64,000 nt of DNA from Coriaria nepalensis (GCA_027186245.1 CP114491.1:7561501-7625500); one strand, 5' to 3'. Shown: positions 32,583 to 47,200, numbered from the stretch's first letter. The notes: generated from the sequence alone by a model not told the origin. Translations and numbers: made by a program.

Positions 32583-34937
32583 ATGCTATCTTTGAGGAAA
32601 TTGAGTTACCGAACCACTGCAGTTTCTGCTTCTGCTCTTTATCTCTTTCTAGATGATATTAGCTACAAATTTATTAGGGTCAATAAGTTCCATCGTCGAG
32701 CTAATGAGAGTGATCTTGTCGTAAGATATTATTCCTCTTCTTCTTTAAACAACTTAGCTACAGAAACTTCTGGTTTAGGGCTCGAAAAATGTAGAACTGA
32801 ACTCAAGTCTTTATCAAGTATGGGTAGAAGCATCTTGGTCCAGGCTCGAGACCCAAGTAAACTAAGTACAGATATAGAAATCGCAATTCAAGAGAATAGA
32901 TTGAACGATGCGTGGAAGTTATATGAACAGCATATGAAGATGGAAGGATTTCCTAGAAAGTCTCTTGTAAACGAACTTCTTATGAGTTCTTCACAAAGTC
33001 TTGATGTTCAGTGGCTTGGGAAGGCTTATGGGTTGGTAGAACATGCTTTTGAGAAAGGTAAACAGAATTTGTTAGTGAAGGAACCGCTTATTTATCTCTC
33101 TCTAAGCCTTGCCAAATCTGGCTTGCCAGTTCCCTCATCTACTGTTCTAAGAAGGTTAGTCCAAATTGAGGAATTCCCCCCTGTTGCTGCTTGGTCTGGA
33201 ATCTTGGCCCACATGGCACAAACAGCTCCTGGAGCTTATCTTGCTGCTGAGCTTATTCTTGAGATAGGTTACTTGTTTCAAAATGGAAGGGTGGACCCAC
33301 GTAAAAAGAGTAATGCGCCTTTGATATCTATGAAGCCCAATACTACTGCTTTCAACATTGCTTTGTGCGGGTGCCTCCAATTTGGGACAACTAGGAAAGC
33401 AGAAGAGCTTCTTGACATGATGCCTATAATTGGGGTCAAACCCAATACGAATCTATTGATGGTTATTGCACACATATATGAGAAAAATGGCCGGAGAAAT
33501 GAGCTAAAGAAACTTCAGCGACACATAGATGAAGCTCACAACCTAACTGATATTCAATTAAGGCAGTTCTATAATTGTTTGCTTTCTTGCCACTTGCAAT
33601 TTGGAGACCTAGATTCTGCATCCAATATGGTTCTGGATATGCTTAGAAGAGCAAAAGAAGTGAAAAACTCGCTTGCTGTTGCAACACTAACATGTGGCAA
33701 GGTTGGAATTGACAAAAATTCCATTCATGGACTAGCTTCCGGGCCGAATTCTAGCCACAATCAATCACATGCTTTTGAAATTTCCATTATATCTTATGAG
33801 GATTTCTGCAGGGATCCAAAATTCTCAAACCTTGATGCAGAGGCAAAGGAAGTACTCAGTGCCTCATTAGCAAAACTGCAAATGCAAGTTGAGTTTATCA
33901 CAACTGAACGTGGTATTTTCCAACCAACTGAAAGAATTTTCGTGAAACTAGTCAAGTCTTTTCTAGAAGCAGGAAAGACCAAGGAGTTGGCCCAGTTTCT
34001 TGTTAAGGCAGAAAAAGAAGATTCCCCTGTCTCCAATGATGAATCTGCCTTGGGTCACGTCATTGGTGCATGTATTTCATTGGGTTGGTTAGATCAGGCA
34101 CATGACCTTCTTGATGAGATGAGTTTGGCTGGTGTTAGAATTGGGTCCTCAGTTTATGCTGATCTTTTAAAAGCATATTGCCACGTAAATCGAGCCGGAG
34201 AGATCACATCGCTGTTAAGAGATGCCCGGAAGGCTGGAATACAACTGAATTCAAGCTGTTATGAAGCGTTGATCCAATCCAAGGTTCTTCAGAAAGATAA
34301 CCAAGGAGCCCTCAAGGTATTCCAAGAGATGAAAGAGGCTAAAATACCAAGAACTGGTCATCAAGAATTTGAGAGGTTGGTTTTCAAGGGCTGTGCTGAA
34401 GGGGTTGAAGCAGGGTTGATGGATAATCTCATGCAGGAAATCCGAGATGGCCAGAGAGTAGATTATGGAGTTCATGATTGGAACAATGTCATTCATTTCT
34501 TCTGTAAGAAGAGGTTGATGCAAGATGCTGAGAAGGCTCTGGAGAAGATGCGAGATTTAGGGCACGCCCCAAATGCTCAAACATTTCATTCTATGGTAAC
34601 TGGATATGCTGCGATTGGGGGAAAGTATGTAGAGGTAACGGAATTATGGGGTGAGATGAAAAGCTATGCATCTGCTGTTGCAATGAAGTTTGATCAAGAA
34701 CTGCTTGATTCTTTACTTTATACATTTGTGAGGGGTGGATTTTTCACTCGAGCAAATGAAGTTGTAGGAATTATGGAGAAAGCTAACATGTTCATTGACA
34801 AGTACAAATACCGGACCCTCTACTTGAAGTACCATAGAACGATGTACAAAGGCAAAGCTCCCAAGTTCCAAACTGAAGCCCAGCTAAGAAAGAGAGAAGC
34901 AGCACTGACTTTTAAGAAGTGGGTTGGTTTAAGTTGA
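32583..34937 (+). CDS. P-class pentatricopeptide repeat protein, probably mitochondrial
   Basis: Single coding exon, 784 residues from the first ATG at 32583 (the frame is open a little further upstream but only with TTG). The N-terminus is basic with Ser/Arg (MLSLRKLSYR), as for a mitochondrial transit peptide. PPR-like helical pairs are scattered: KPNTTAFNIALCGCLQFGTT, KPNTNLLMVIAHIYEKNGRR, DESALGHVIGACISLGWLDQA, and APNAQTFHSMVTGYAAIGGK. No E, DYW or SMR domain, so it is a P-class protein, expected to bind organelle RNA. It resembles, from memory, the Arabidopsis protein At1g03100 in length and neighbourhood. No frameshift seen. Confidence 0.92.
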   Translation: MLSLRKLSYRTTAVSASALYLFLDDISYKFIRVNKFHRRANESDLVVRYYSSSSLNNLATETSGLGLEKCRTELKSLSSMGRSILVQARDPSKLSTDIEIAIQENRLNDAWKLYEQHMKMEGFPRKSLVNELLMSSSQSLDVQWLGKAYGLVEHAFEKGKQNLLVKEPLIYLSLSLAKSGLPVPSSTVLRRLVQIEEFPPVAAWSGILAHMAQTAPGAYLAAELILEIGYLFQNGRVDPRKKSNAPLISMKPNTTAFNIALCGCLQFGTTRKAEELLDMMPIIGVKPNTNLLMVIAHIYEKNGRRNELKKLQRHIDEAHNLTDIQLRQFYNCLLSCHLQFGDLDSASNMVLDMLRRAKEVKNSLAVATLTCGKVGIDKNSIHGLASGPNSSHNQSHAFEISIISYEDFCRDPKFSNLDAEAKEVLSASLAKLQMQVEFITTERGIFQPTERIFVKLVKSFLEAGKTKELAQFLVKAEKEDSPVSNDESALGHVIGACISLGWLDQAHDLLDEMSLAGVRIGSSVYADLLKAYCHVNRAGEITSLLRDARKAGIQLNSSCYEALIQSKVLQKDNQGALKVFQEMKEAKIPRTGHQEFERLVFKGCAEGVEAGLMDNLMQEIRDGQRVDYGVHDWNNVIHFFCKKRLMQDAEKALEKMRDLGHAPNAQTFHSMVTGYAAIGGKYVEVTELWGEMKSYASAVAMKFDQELLDSLLYTFVRGGFFTRANEVVGIMEKANMFIDKYKYRTLYLKYHRTMYKGKAPKFQTEAQLRKREAALTFKKWVGLS

Positions 34938-37900
34938 GGACAGAAAACGCGGTTTTCTACAGTGACATGAATGTGTCAAAAATAGGAAAATAGAGGATAA
35001 TGCTAGACAAGAGGGAATGATGCCGAATTTCTAGGAAAAATGCTACCTCTGTACGTAGAGGATCAACAAGAAAGACGAATTTTTATGTACGTAATGCTTC
35101 TCTTTGATTTCTCTGATTATTTGAATTCAGTATATTATCAATTCGCCTTCTGTTTGATTTCCCATAAAACTTCAGTCTTCCAAGTGTATCAAGTAGAAAA
35201 AATGAAAACTAAACAGTTGGTATATAAACTAAAGGGAGTCTATAAGATTGATTTAGATATTTTTTCATTGATCAACTCTGTTCTGTTCTGCTTGACGAAG
35301 CATATATCTGTTAGTTTAGTTACTTAAAGGTGCTGTTGTTTCCTTGCAGTTACTCTCATGTAGTTTTTCCTCCATGTGTCATGATGAACAAACACATCGC
35401 AATAGACTAGACTGAATGGAGGAGAAAGATGAAGAGAAAGCAAAGGAAAGCAAGACAAGGAGTGGCGAAATAATGGTAAGAAGTTGTTATAGAAGTGTAG
35501 GGGCTCCTTTGACTTTCCAGATACTCACTAATTAGATACTCACTAAAGTTCTGCGGTTATCATCGATGGAGAATCAAATGGTGTTTTGTGCATTTACAGG
35601 CTTAGTAAAATTACAATACATATGATATATTATGACATACTGAACCATTACTTTTTGGCAGGACAAGAAAATTTTCACTTTTCCTTGCTGGAAGTTTATT
35701 TTCGCACCCTGTGGAACACCTAAATAAGTTTTGGTCATTCTTCTCTCCCTTATTCTACTGACAAATTTTCACTTCTTCATCTTGACAGGCCTTTCACTGT
35801 GTTTTTTTTATTTTATTTTAAAAAACTAGTAATTCTAGTCTTCTCAGTCCTTTTACCCTTAGATAGTGAGTAGTTTTATTCTGTACATACCTTGTTCAAC
35901 AAGCAAAAACCCAGTAGTCTCTGCAACAAAATAAATGCTTAATAAGTTTCCTGCAAAACTGATTATAACCCTCTTCTTCTTTTTCTCTCTTTTTTTTTTA
36001 CCCCATTTACCTTATTACTCTGTTTCTTACTTTCACTATCACCCCCATTTTGCTTAACCTTTCGAAAAGCTTTGCCGTTCATTATCATAACAGTTTTTGG
36101 AGAATTTAGAATTCCTTGGAATTCCTCTCTTCTTTTTTTTTTTTTTTTTCAACTTTAATGAGTCCATGCCTTTTTTAGTCTCATGTCAGATGAAAATCCC
36201 CCATGGCCACCTCCCTCCAACATGGCAGGTGGAGAGGCACTGCAAAAAGCTTAAGATGGTTGCCTACTTCGCTTCATTATTGGACATGATAATTCTCTAT
36301 TATTGATCATCATGTACGGAGTAACTTGTATCTCAAGAAGAGAAATAAAGGAAGCAACTGAACAGAACTTATTATTTATTAATGACCATTTTTTATAATT
36401 TGAGGTGCAGAAATTAATATTTACTCTGAAGATTTTGCAGATAAGATAATATTTGGCTGTTGCATGGCCCACCAAAATAACTAAGGTTGCATGTGAAGAG
36501 TTGCTCAATGTATGATTGTTTACTTTTTCTAACATTCTATATAATATATCATGAATGATGAAATGTGACCATACCCACCTTTATTAATGACATAATTAAA
36601 AAATGATATCATACACCAACTTTCACACTAGCTACTGTTTGGATCAAACATACATATATATATATATATGTATTTACATGATATTACAGATATCGGTTTG
36701 GATCAAACATGCAATGTTTGGCACTTGGCTGACAGAGATTTAGTGTTACAGACACTAGAAAAATAACGAAAATAAATAAATAAAATTAGAAAAAAAAAAT
36801 GGCGTCATGTAGCCAGTAATGGAAGCATAGAATCAGAACTCAGAAGAAGGAACATGTATTGCTTTTTTCTATTCATACTCAGAGCAACAAATGATGAACC
36901 CTCATTTTTGTTTCCCTCAAACGAACACACCGGATCTGTACAAAGAATTTGTATACATGTGTTTTATATATATTTAAGTAAGAGCTACTATTCAATTTTT
37001 TGAAAAAAAAATAAAAAAAAATATAATTAAAATTTTATTTTTATATATCACATCACTTCATTATATAAAAATAAGTGTTTATATAAAAAAAAAAAAAAAG
37101 GTGAGGATAGTTATAGGAATTTCTTGTTCCTGCTCTAATTTGCAGAAGAAAAAGAGCTGCCCACCCCACTCTACACTCCTTAGCAGTTAAGACTTAAGAA
37201 TGCCAGGCTTTACGAGATTCCCACCACCCCTAGTAGCATGCATAATCTGAACACTGAGCACCATTTAGATATAATTTTTTTTTTGGTTTTTGATACATAT
37301 ATTTTTGTATTGATCAATAGATCAAGAGATGTGCTCAAGATTGAAATAAATATCTTTACCTTCTATCTCCCTTTAATTTATTTTTGGGTAGTGTTTTTTA
37401 TGAGTTTCGAGTGCTATCTGTATCTTCTAAGAGATTAGGTGCAAATTATAAATTTCAAATATTTTCTTCTTTATCTGGATATCTGATTGGTAATAATGGA
37501 TTCTTTCAAATGGCGTTCTCCCTTGAAAAAATGGCATTTGTTCCCCTGTTGTTCTTGCTTTCTTAAGTTTTTATACTGGGTTTGTGTTGTTTTGTTTTGA
37601 TTTATCTCAGTTTGGTTTCCTTATTGGTCTTGTTTTTTTTTTTTTCCTTCTTAAGTCGAGATTCTTTTTGTCAGTTTGTATTGTTTTTACTTGTGAAATC
37701 TTATTTTGGCCAAAAAAAAAAAAAGGGTAAGAAAGGCAGAGGTGTCCAAGGGGTCAAAAGCCTTTCCTTGCCTACGAGGTCCTTTTTTTTTTCGATTATA
37801 AATTGTATTAACTTGTAAATTTTTTTTTTTTTCTTGGGTGAAAAAGAGACAACTAGCTTTTGTATTACACCTTTGGACATACATACAAGTTCTTAGGTGC

Positions 37901-38461
37901 TTGAGTGAACTACAAATAAAATAGGGGGTCAGCTGTGTATTACATAGATTGACTAGCACAAGTGAAATTTGTCTTATTATACGTCTAAATTGTGACAAGA
38001 ACAACTTCATTCATAAACTTCAGTCTAATATCTCAAGCATTTTTGTAAGTACAAAATCAACAGGAAGTAGCTTCTAAATCTTTCCAACCAAGCATGTCAC
38101 TAGTCACTTCCTCATTTCTTTACACTTTATAGGAGGAATAAAAAATATCTATTAAAAATTAAAAATAAAAATTCTCTCCTGCTTCCTGTTTTCTACAAAA
38201 TTTATGGTCTCTGATTTATTTCTTTGAGAAGAACTGTAAGCAGCAAAAACTTATTCAAGTCCTCTTCTAAAAGAATCACAAACTATACCTGCAAAGAACA
38301 AGAGAAATCAGTAACTATACAAAAAGGAAAATGAAATTAAAAATTACCTGAGAAAGAAAAATGAGATTACCTTCTGGGTTAATGCTAAAAATCCAGGTCA
38401 TTTAATCCATAGTGATGGTTTCGAGACTTCCGCAGCATAGGAAGGTTAAGAAGTCATCAAG
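34938..38461. other. Intergenic region, no gene seen
   Basis: Starts with the PPR 3' UTR. Contains T-rich tracts, a (TA)n run at about 36653-36670, a 14-bp direct repeat TTTGGATCAAACAT (36640 and 36696) and A-rich stretches (36980-37100). Open frames here (such as 36097-36306 and 37582-37818) consist mostly of homopolymer translation. 38000-38461 is probably the 3' UTR of the 5-phosphatase gene. Confidence 0.45.
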
Positions 38462-41228
38462 TCAAAAATAAATTGGGTTGTTATATCCAAACAAGCCGGG
38501 TAGAAGCTCTTCTATTTCGATCCTAGAACTAAATCCATTCATACTACTGTTCTTCATTCGGGAAGTATTGTTCATAATAGACTCAACCTCAGCCAAGAAT
38601 ATGCTGTAAACAGGTCTATGATCCGAAAATCTTGACTCCCCACGAACATAAGACAATTGGCGGACCCCTGTTCCGTACCACAATATACGATCACACCTTC
38701 ACAATTAAAAGCAACATTTGAATATAATTAATATGGTATTGGATAAGAAACATATTGTTTCTCTTTTTTGTTTGGTGGAAAAGGAAAATTACCATGCAGG
38801 AGTTCTCCGTTTCTCCTTTGTCGTATCTCCGGCATATCTATCGGAATTATTCGAATACTTATAAGTGGGCGGGAAATATATTCCACCTTCATTCCATCCC
38901 TTAAAGACCCGTCCTTTATGCTGCTCAATCCTTAGCTGCAAAAATAAAAAAAGAAAATGCATAAACCCATCACATTAATTAGTCTCTCATAAATAGAATG
39001 AAATTAGGTTCAACAGATAATTTATGTACCTGGTCATTCTCCAATAAGGCTCTCCAATTTCGCATTTCAACAAGTGCCTTTACGGAACGATACGACAAGG
39101 CGATCCGATAATTCAAATCCCCTAGCCAAATAATTCGACTGCATAATAATAAGCCCATAATTAGTTCCTTTGGAAATCAATATGAGAATTGGTAAGAGTT
39201 CAAACTTTTTTACTAAGGGTCTGTTACTTACTCATGCTCGAGAATTGTTTCGGGTGACTTCTCATCTCCCATGCCATGCACTCTAGGAAATCGGGTTTTT
39301 CTAAGAATCTCCAAAACGTCGGAATTTCTCCTTAGCTCATCACCCTCTTTCTGCCCAGAGGTTAAATGACTACATATGAAGCAAAAGCTTGTTTCGTGCA
39401 CAGACATGCTAATCGAAATTGAACCCTGAAAAAAAAAAAAAATTCCAACAGAGTAATGAGATTGATTGCCATTTTTACCCAATTCACAGTAAGTGGTTGA
39501 AACTGGAATTTGAGAAAGATTATGTGGAGCCCACATTACAGAAAACCGTACCTTGTTTCCAAGATAACCCATTAGTCCTCTCCCAACACAAGACACTTTC
39601 ATGTTCTGAACATCATCTCTAAGATTGCTCTTCACCCAAATGGTCAAGAATATTCCAACCATTTGTTTACTAGCAACCAAACAATACCTCGAATTCTCAG
39701 TTTGACGTTTATCTCTATCCTCCAAACCACAATATGAAACAGGCGAACATTGTGCGCCAACTGGCGAAGAATCCCCTATTCCATTCTCGTCATCAGAAGA
39801 CCCCCACCTGGAATTCGGATCGTAGTCGCTTTCCATGTGTCCAAACATAACGCGATCACAAATGCTGAACCGGCGATCCAGTTGGGATTGTGGGACCATC
39901 ATGTGCATCGTGTCATTGTCTATTCTCATGCTGCGGTTTAGAGATTGGAACGATCGACGGTGGAAAACAGAGGAGGCCTTTCGATTGGACGATGATTTTT
40001 CAAAATCTGCATCTACTTCAACGAGCGGATTGGGGATTGGTGAAGGGGTTTGGTAACCACCATAACCACTAGTGTCTGGAAGAGAGTTTAGTGTTTTCCT
40101 AAGAAGAGCTAACCATTTTTTTGCCGGGCTGTTGTCTTCGGCCCCTAAGACATTGCCGGCATTTAAGGGAACAATTTCTTGAAATCTACAAGAAAGAGAA
40201 AAAAAAGAGTAATTTAATAAAGAAATTTCGCAACTAGAAAACTATCCAAGAACTTCAGTTTATTAAAACTAGACTTTGTGAGTCCCAGCTCGAAAACCAT
40301 CTAAAAGTTTGTGGAATAGTTATGTAGAGGGGATTCATTATGAATATGGTTTTGCACAAACTCCAGTTCAGTCCAACTACAGTTTCAAATGTTGAACCAA
40401 ACGAATTGATTAGACATACCCAAGGACATAAATGTCAGCAGGAGGTGAGGTGTGAAGCCAATCCTCGAGACTCAAATTGCAAGGAGGAGATTTTCCGGCC
40501 ACATTCCAAGTAGCTACAAAAATCCTATGCACATAAAAGACAATAATTGGAGGAAAAAGAAAATGTTGAAAGTAACTAGTTAAAAAATTGAATACAATGA
40601 GAAGGAGAAGTACTTGTAGTTATCTACATCGGTCATATGTGAGTCCGGGACAATTCTACCTCGCTGGATCCCTACGGAAGTCCTTATTTTCGATCTCTCT
40701 GTGCATTCATTTAATCAGTTTGGATTAAGAAATTAGAAACACTACAAGAATGAATTTTTAAGAGTTAGAATTTTAGTGGGGCTTTTTTTTTTAATAGATA
40801 ACTGCACCTATTTTGCTTTTCTTGATGTTCTCTGAATAACTACTCCTCAACTCCTCATCACAACCTGAAAAGCGAAGCAAGTACCACGAATTCTTCAATT
40901 TTAAACACTCCAAAATTATGGCTTTTCAAGAGATTCTAGAAGAATCTAAAACTAAGGATCCCATTTTTTGTCTTCGATTTAAAAAATACCAAATTTTGGA
41001 TCCTTGAAAAAGCAAGCAATCACCTCCATAGGCCATATAGTCTGCGTGAAATTCTTCCGAATTGCTCTTGATATTGAACCATTTCTTGACCAGTGTCTTC
41101 GGCCATGAAAGCTTCATAAAAAAGAAGCCAGAAAAAATTGGAGTCAATAAATGCAGAGACAAAGAGAGAGAGAGGGGGGTTTCTGGAAATTATCAAACCT
41201 TGCTTTTCTTGGTATTATCATCTCTCAT
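38462..41228 (-). CDS. Type I inositol polyphosphate 5-phosphatase
   Basis: Ten exons, complement(38462..38696, 38793..38935, 39030..39138, 39232..39425, 39552..40185, 40420..40524, 40614..40698, 40808..40864, 41024..41111, 41199..41228), 559 residues. It removes the 5-phosphate of inositol polyphosphates such as IP3, ending Ca2+ signalling. Family blocks in order: basic N-terminus with [15 protein letters not shown] (12-26), [11 protein letters not shown] (about 88), [16 protein letters not shown] (about 121), catalytic WLGDLNYR (about 402) and PAWCDRILW (about 479), SDHRPVYS. No WD40 domain, so type I. A low-complexity insertion (about 155-265) separates the first and second halves of the catalytic domain, as in plant relatives. 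It resembles Arabidopsis At5PTase4/BST1-group enzymes. All ten introns/exons fit phase and GT-AG. Confidence 0.93.
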
Positions 41229-44200
41229 TGTTTCACAAATTCATATAAACTGTGAAAAAAGAGTCAACTCTAAATTGTTCTTCAACTTCTCTGTTTTTTT
41301 CAGGCAATGAAATAGAAAAACAAAACAAAACCCGGTTAATTTCTCGAGGTTTTATTTTCCGGGCTTCCAACAGAAGGCAGAAAATCCAAAATACCCAGAT
41401 GGGTAGAATGGGGACAAAAAAGGGCAAGTAAAACAGAGGAGATTCAAGCAGAGAGAGGGAGGGACCAGGCCCAGATGCGTACAAGTCAGATTACGGGATT
41501 CTGAGGTTGAAGAAGACAATGTAGGAAAGTTTTGGAAAGATATAATACAGACTGAGACTATAGACTATGAAGAGTTTGTCATGGTGAAAACGAAAGATAT
41601 GGAGTTTCTCGCTCACAAAAAGAAGAAAAAAATAATAATCTGGTTTTTTTGGGTACAGGGGAAAAGTATCGAATTTGAAGAGAATAAAAGGTTGAAGTGA
41701 AGAAGAAGAGGGAGGAAGTGTTGTTGTGTTTCGTAATTTCGTCTTCCTTTTTGCCCTTTTGGAACCTACAAAATCCAAAGCCGACCCAGCTTAGCGACTT
41801 AGGGAAGTCTGTCTTGTGTGTTTTTTTTTTTAAGGTCTCTCTGCTCACAAATCGAATGCCGACCCGACCCGTAGTTTTGGGGGAGGGTGTGGGTCTCTTG
41901 GGTAGCCCATTTTATTTAATATATATTATTGAGAGAAATTAATTCAATTTATCTGTAATATTTTGTTTTAATTATTAATGGGGTAAATACAAAAATAAAT
42001 ATCGAAGGAGTTAAATTTATTTAAATATTTCAAAAGTAATTTAAATGTTCATTCTCGTGAGTTGTTGATGACATGTTCAAATGTTATCACAAATTGGTAA
42101 TAATGACAAAAGAATGTTACCATATGCTAATAAAATAATGTCTCAAATTGTTTTATTTTTTATTTTTTGGGGGTTGATGGGGTTTGTAGACATTGTGTTT
42201 GTTGGTCTAATTCTTGTATGCAAAATTTGAGGGATGAAATGTGTCAAAATAGAAAGAGTTATGTAGTACATGTCCAAGGGACCATATGTTAATAAGTGTC
42301 CTAATTTTAAGGGTTTTTGTTATTTGCTAAACAATCTTCATACTCTCAAGCATATATTGATGGAGTCTGAGATCTTTGTGCTTTGAGAATGTTTTCTCAT
42401 TACACAAACTTAGGACGATCTTGCTATGTTATTTAGGGTCCCTAACCCTAATTTGACTCAATTTTGCAAGTTCATCCGATGACCACATTGGGTTTCGTAT
42501 TCTATTAAATTTGATTAAACCTTGGTTTAAGCTAATTAGTTTTTCATTTAGTGTGTCTGGTTTCTTGGGTTAGTCTTAAATGTTTCATAATTCAAGACAC
42601 TTGGCAATCAAATAATAATTGCTGTTGTTGATGTTTATATATGCCCAAGTGATTAGTTTAATTAACTACTTAAAAATGGACGGCAAAAGGCTAAAGCTTC
42701 TTAACAAGTCATTAATTTTCTAAGTAAATTATTTGTTCTCTTGATCTTCATTTTGTTAGTAAGAATCCGATAATTTTTTTATATAAATATAACTCATATA
42801 TTATTTTTATAATATGATAAATAAAATCATATTATTTAATAAATTCGCATGATATTATTTCATTTCTCACCAACCATAACCCAATCAACCGATAAAGCCT
42901 TCCCTCTACACTTATCGTAGGCCGAACCCTGCGTAGTATTATACCACAACAAGGAATTAAGATGAAAAGAAAGATAAAAAGAAAAGAGAATGTAGTATAT
43001 ATATTCATTATATGTATATTATTTTTCTGTACAAATATATTTTGATGACCAACTTTTGAGGTCTTATCATTTCCGGCCTTCTCATTGTCATCTTTAAAGA
43101 TTATGGGCTTCGTTCTCATCTCATGCATGCTATTTTCTTCTCCCCACCGGCCACCTACCTGCTTAAAGAAAGGACTTGCTTCCTACTTTCATCTGGTCCT
43201 TGCATGCATGCATGCATGGTGTGTAATTGGGTACATGAAAGTCTACTATTTCTCCTATTTACCTCTCAAAATATCAAAAAAAAGAAAAAAAAAAGAAGGG
43301 TAATAGTCCTACGAGTTTATAAACATATGTATTCAACATAAACATATAAAATGTGCCTATACATATATTTTACACACGTATATATCAAATTACTGAGGAT
43401 AAGGACCGGCATTGATGGAACATATCAAACAAGGGTTAGGTTCCTAAAAAAGTCTAAAACTACTTGGATGAAGTAGGTGGGGAAAATAATGGAGCTTCCT
43501 TGTCGATATACGCTACAAGAACATGCGTGTTATTATCGCTCTAGACCAAAAAAAGAAAGAAATAAGGGCAATTGATAATTGATACCTTTCTCAAGAACAT
43601 ATATATAAGTGATTGGTTATCATTTATTTTTAGCATTCAGTATAGTTTCCGATCTGAACGCATCTAGTCAATGTCTTCACCATTTACTTTCAATTGTCCT
43701 AACTATTTCTCATCACCTTCCTTGCATATTGCCCATCAAATCATAAATGTCTCTTCTATAGTTCTCATCCTCCTTATCTTTAGTTTGTAAATTAAAAGAA
43801 CAAAAAAAAAATATTACAAATTTGGTCCTTTTTTTTTCCTGTCCATTGGACTTGTTGAAGGCCGTTCAAAATCTAAAAAATCATGTTCAACATAATTTAT
43901 GGATTTTCCATTTAGAAATGTGTATGTGAGAGACAAATGGCTGATCTAAATTGGGTTTAGAGTTAGATATGAACAAGTCACTTTCTTGTTTAATTGGCTT
44001 CATTAAACCAAACATTAATTAAGAAATATTATTGTTGTTTTTGAATCTTTTGACATGTGATGGGACCGTTATTTTATTATGTCTTTCAAGTGCATTGAAC
44101 CGTGCCCTAATTCTGCCTCTCTACAATCATACTGCGATCATTTGAAATGTTTTAAGTGCCTATGCATTTGGTATATAAAGATAATAAATTTTTATATTTT

Positions 44201-47200
44201 TATATAAATTATAATAAATATTTAAAAATTTTAGTAATAATAATAAATAATACTTAATCTTAAAAATAATAAATTCTTAATTTTGTTAAGTATAGATAAA
44301 ATAAATATATATTTTTGATCTAATCACCACTACTATCAACAAAATTGTTATCACCACCTCCTCCATTATTAACCTTTACCGAAAATTTCTCTTTCTTCGG
44401 ACAATATCAATTGCATGACTTAGGCAATGATTGGGTTCATAAAAATTAAAATATCAAAAAACTTAAATCTTGTAATCTCGGTTGTTTGAAGAGAGAGATT
44501 TCACGTATTAATTAGGTGATGGCAGTAGTTTGAAGGAGGAAAGTGATGATGTCCGATATGGTATAAATAAAAATGAAAAAGAAAAAAAATTGAGTTAAAA
44601 ATGTTTAAAATAAAATTAAAAAATGAGATAAAAATAAGAATAAAAGTAAGAATAAAATTATATTAAATTTAAAATTCTAATAGTTACTTTTAACAGCCAT
44701 ATGAATTACACGTGTCCATTTCATCAATATTTAATTAAATTTGGAGTTTATTATAATTTAAACTTAAATATTCATTATGATTTTTATAAGTATTGGTGTT
44801 TATTATAATTTATACTAAATTTTGGAGATTAATTTAAATTTCTCAACTTTCTCATATAATGAATAATATCATGTATAGAACATAACTTATAATTATAATA
44901 ATATTTAATATATTATATAATAATTCAATCAAACATTATATACATATAAAAATATCTCAAAAAATAACTATAAACAGCTCAAGAGATACAAATAAGTCTC
45001 AATCACAACTAATAACTCTCGTACCGTACGAGTCATGACATAGAGTTTGATGGGCTAGGGATTCAGGGTGGCACCAGAATATGTGCGCTACTACTTTCTC
45101 ATTTTTGCATCAAAATCAACCGTTCAATTTCATGATCATCAGCCAATCTAATTTATTTGTCTTTTAATTTAATACCTTTTTATATATATATATATATTTT
45201 TTATCTTCTACTCTTTCATAAAATCAAATTACCAGATTATTATTAATAAAATCGAATGATCAAATTTAATATAAAAATGGGAAAATGGCATACAATGCAA
45301 TGATGCCTCCCTGAATCCGATGGGTATTGATCTGGAAGCTTCCCAAGAAACTGGTAATTGCTGTAGTTAGAATCTGGGAACAGAGTTATCCATTTTCCAA
45401 TAAGTGAGGAAGAAGGGCAAAGATCCTTAGATCTGTTGATCTAAATTTATGTTTCTAAGTTTCCTGCTGTTAGAGACCTGCTACGATTATCAATTATGGA
45501 GTCTTGTTCATTTTTAGTCAATATATCAATTCCCAACCGAGATTCGATTTTGTTAACAAGGTTTCTCGTAAATTGTAAATATTCTATGCAGACACGTGTA
45601 TAGATACAAGACTATCATTGCATATTATTACGCTTATGTGCTTCTTGTTACTCGTATTTGAAAAATACAGACTATAATCTAAACTTATAAAGCTATTGCA
45701 AAATTTTGACGTTCAAATTAACCTTTTATAAACTTTGAAACTCGTGAATTCAGAGTACAGTAATTAATAGTACGATAAGAGACATCGTGGGCCTAAGTTT
45801 TATTGAAAGCGTCAGTCTGATCCAGCCCAGCCCAATTATCTGCTTTTGGGTTTATAAGTTTGTAATCGGCCCATAAGCCTGGCTCAAAATACTCCATTCC
45901 GCCACCCAAAATTAAATAAATAAATAAATAAATAACGAAAGAGAAGAAACACTTGCAAGCTGGGATGTGGATTAAGGACTTGCTTTATAGTTTCTAAGGA
46001 CCCCACCCAAGAGAGAGCTAGAGAGGCTTATAAAGAGATTGAATAAGAAGAGAATGAAGAAGCCCATTATGAAGCTTGAGAAAAACGAAAGCTAGTGCCT
46101 AGTGATAGCCAACAATAGGATTCAAAGCATTTAGGTGGGTGTGGGCCATTAGAATACTTCCATGCTACTTCCAAGCTTTTACGAAACAACATGATGACAA
46201 ATTATTAGATGATTTAAGCAGCCTTTAGAATCATCAATGTGGAAGGTAAGGAAGGGCATGTGACTGTACTTAGGGGTGGGCCAATAGGCAATATCACCTC
46301 CCCCTTCCATTGAAAGAGAGACAAGAGATCTCCATTCAAAGTGCATAGGATAGGTAGTGGATATTTTCAAATTTGTATTTGTGTTCAAAAGTTCTTTCAG
46401 GAAAAAAACAAATATTTACTCCTTCCAAATTTACAAATTAGAAAAGAAAAAACTAAGAGCATATTACACTGACAAAAGTGGGGGAAGGAGCTCCAACTCT
46501 AAAAGCATAATAGCATAATACTTCGAACCATGGGGCCAACACTAAAAGCTTGGTTAGGCTTACCCTTGAAAGGAAGGGCTACCTACTTATTATAAACAAA
46601 CTTTATCAACTAATTGCGATTATTAGTATACCCTTTTCCACCATAATCACGATTCACAAGGGTTCTCTATTTCTAATCCACTTATTATTATCAATCATTC
46701 ATTTCCAAAATGTCTTTTCCACTAGTACAATCCAAATCCTTCTCTTATCATAAGTTTTGATATCAAAAGTCTAATGATCTAATCCTCTAATATAAAATGA
46801 ATAAATACAAAGACAAAAAAGATGATTAAGCACTTTCCTTTTTCTTGGTATTTTAGAGAATGAATTTGTCCTTTAGGGATTTGGTCCCGTTGATTAGAAA
46901 GAGCTTTCATGACTGTTACAAATTTAGGTACTAACAAACTATAATTGAGGCCATAAGGTTCAATTAACTATAAAGTCTTCATGTTTGGTACGTATATATT
47001 TCCACATTGAAGTATGATTGAGACTTACACATAATCATATATTAGGGAGAATTAAAGAGGCTAATGCCCGTTCTCACATTTATTGCAATTATTATTTTAC
47101 CACAAAAGTAATTAACTTTTTAAATAAATATTTAAATTTTTAATTAAAAAATTTACTATATTTATTTATTTATTTAAATAATATCAAAATATTTTTAAAT

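Noticed and set aside
37582..37818. 78-codon frame
   Set aside because: Translation of T and A homopolymer tracts.
42832..43128. 98-codon frame on the minus strand
   Set aside because: No domain; composition of AT-rich DNA; no promoter or splice context.
43490..43510. miR319-like gagcttcctt stretch
   Set aside because: No matching star/mature arm or hairpin found nearby.
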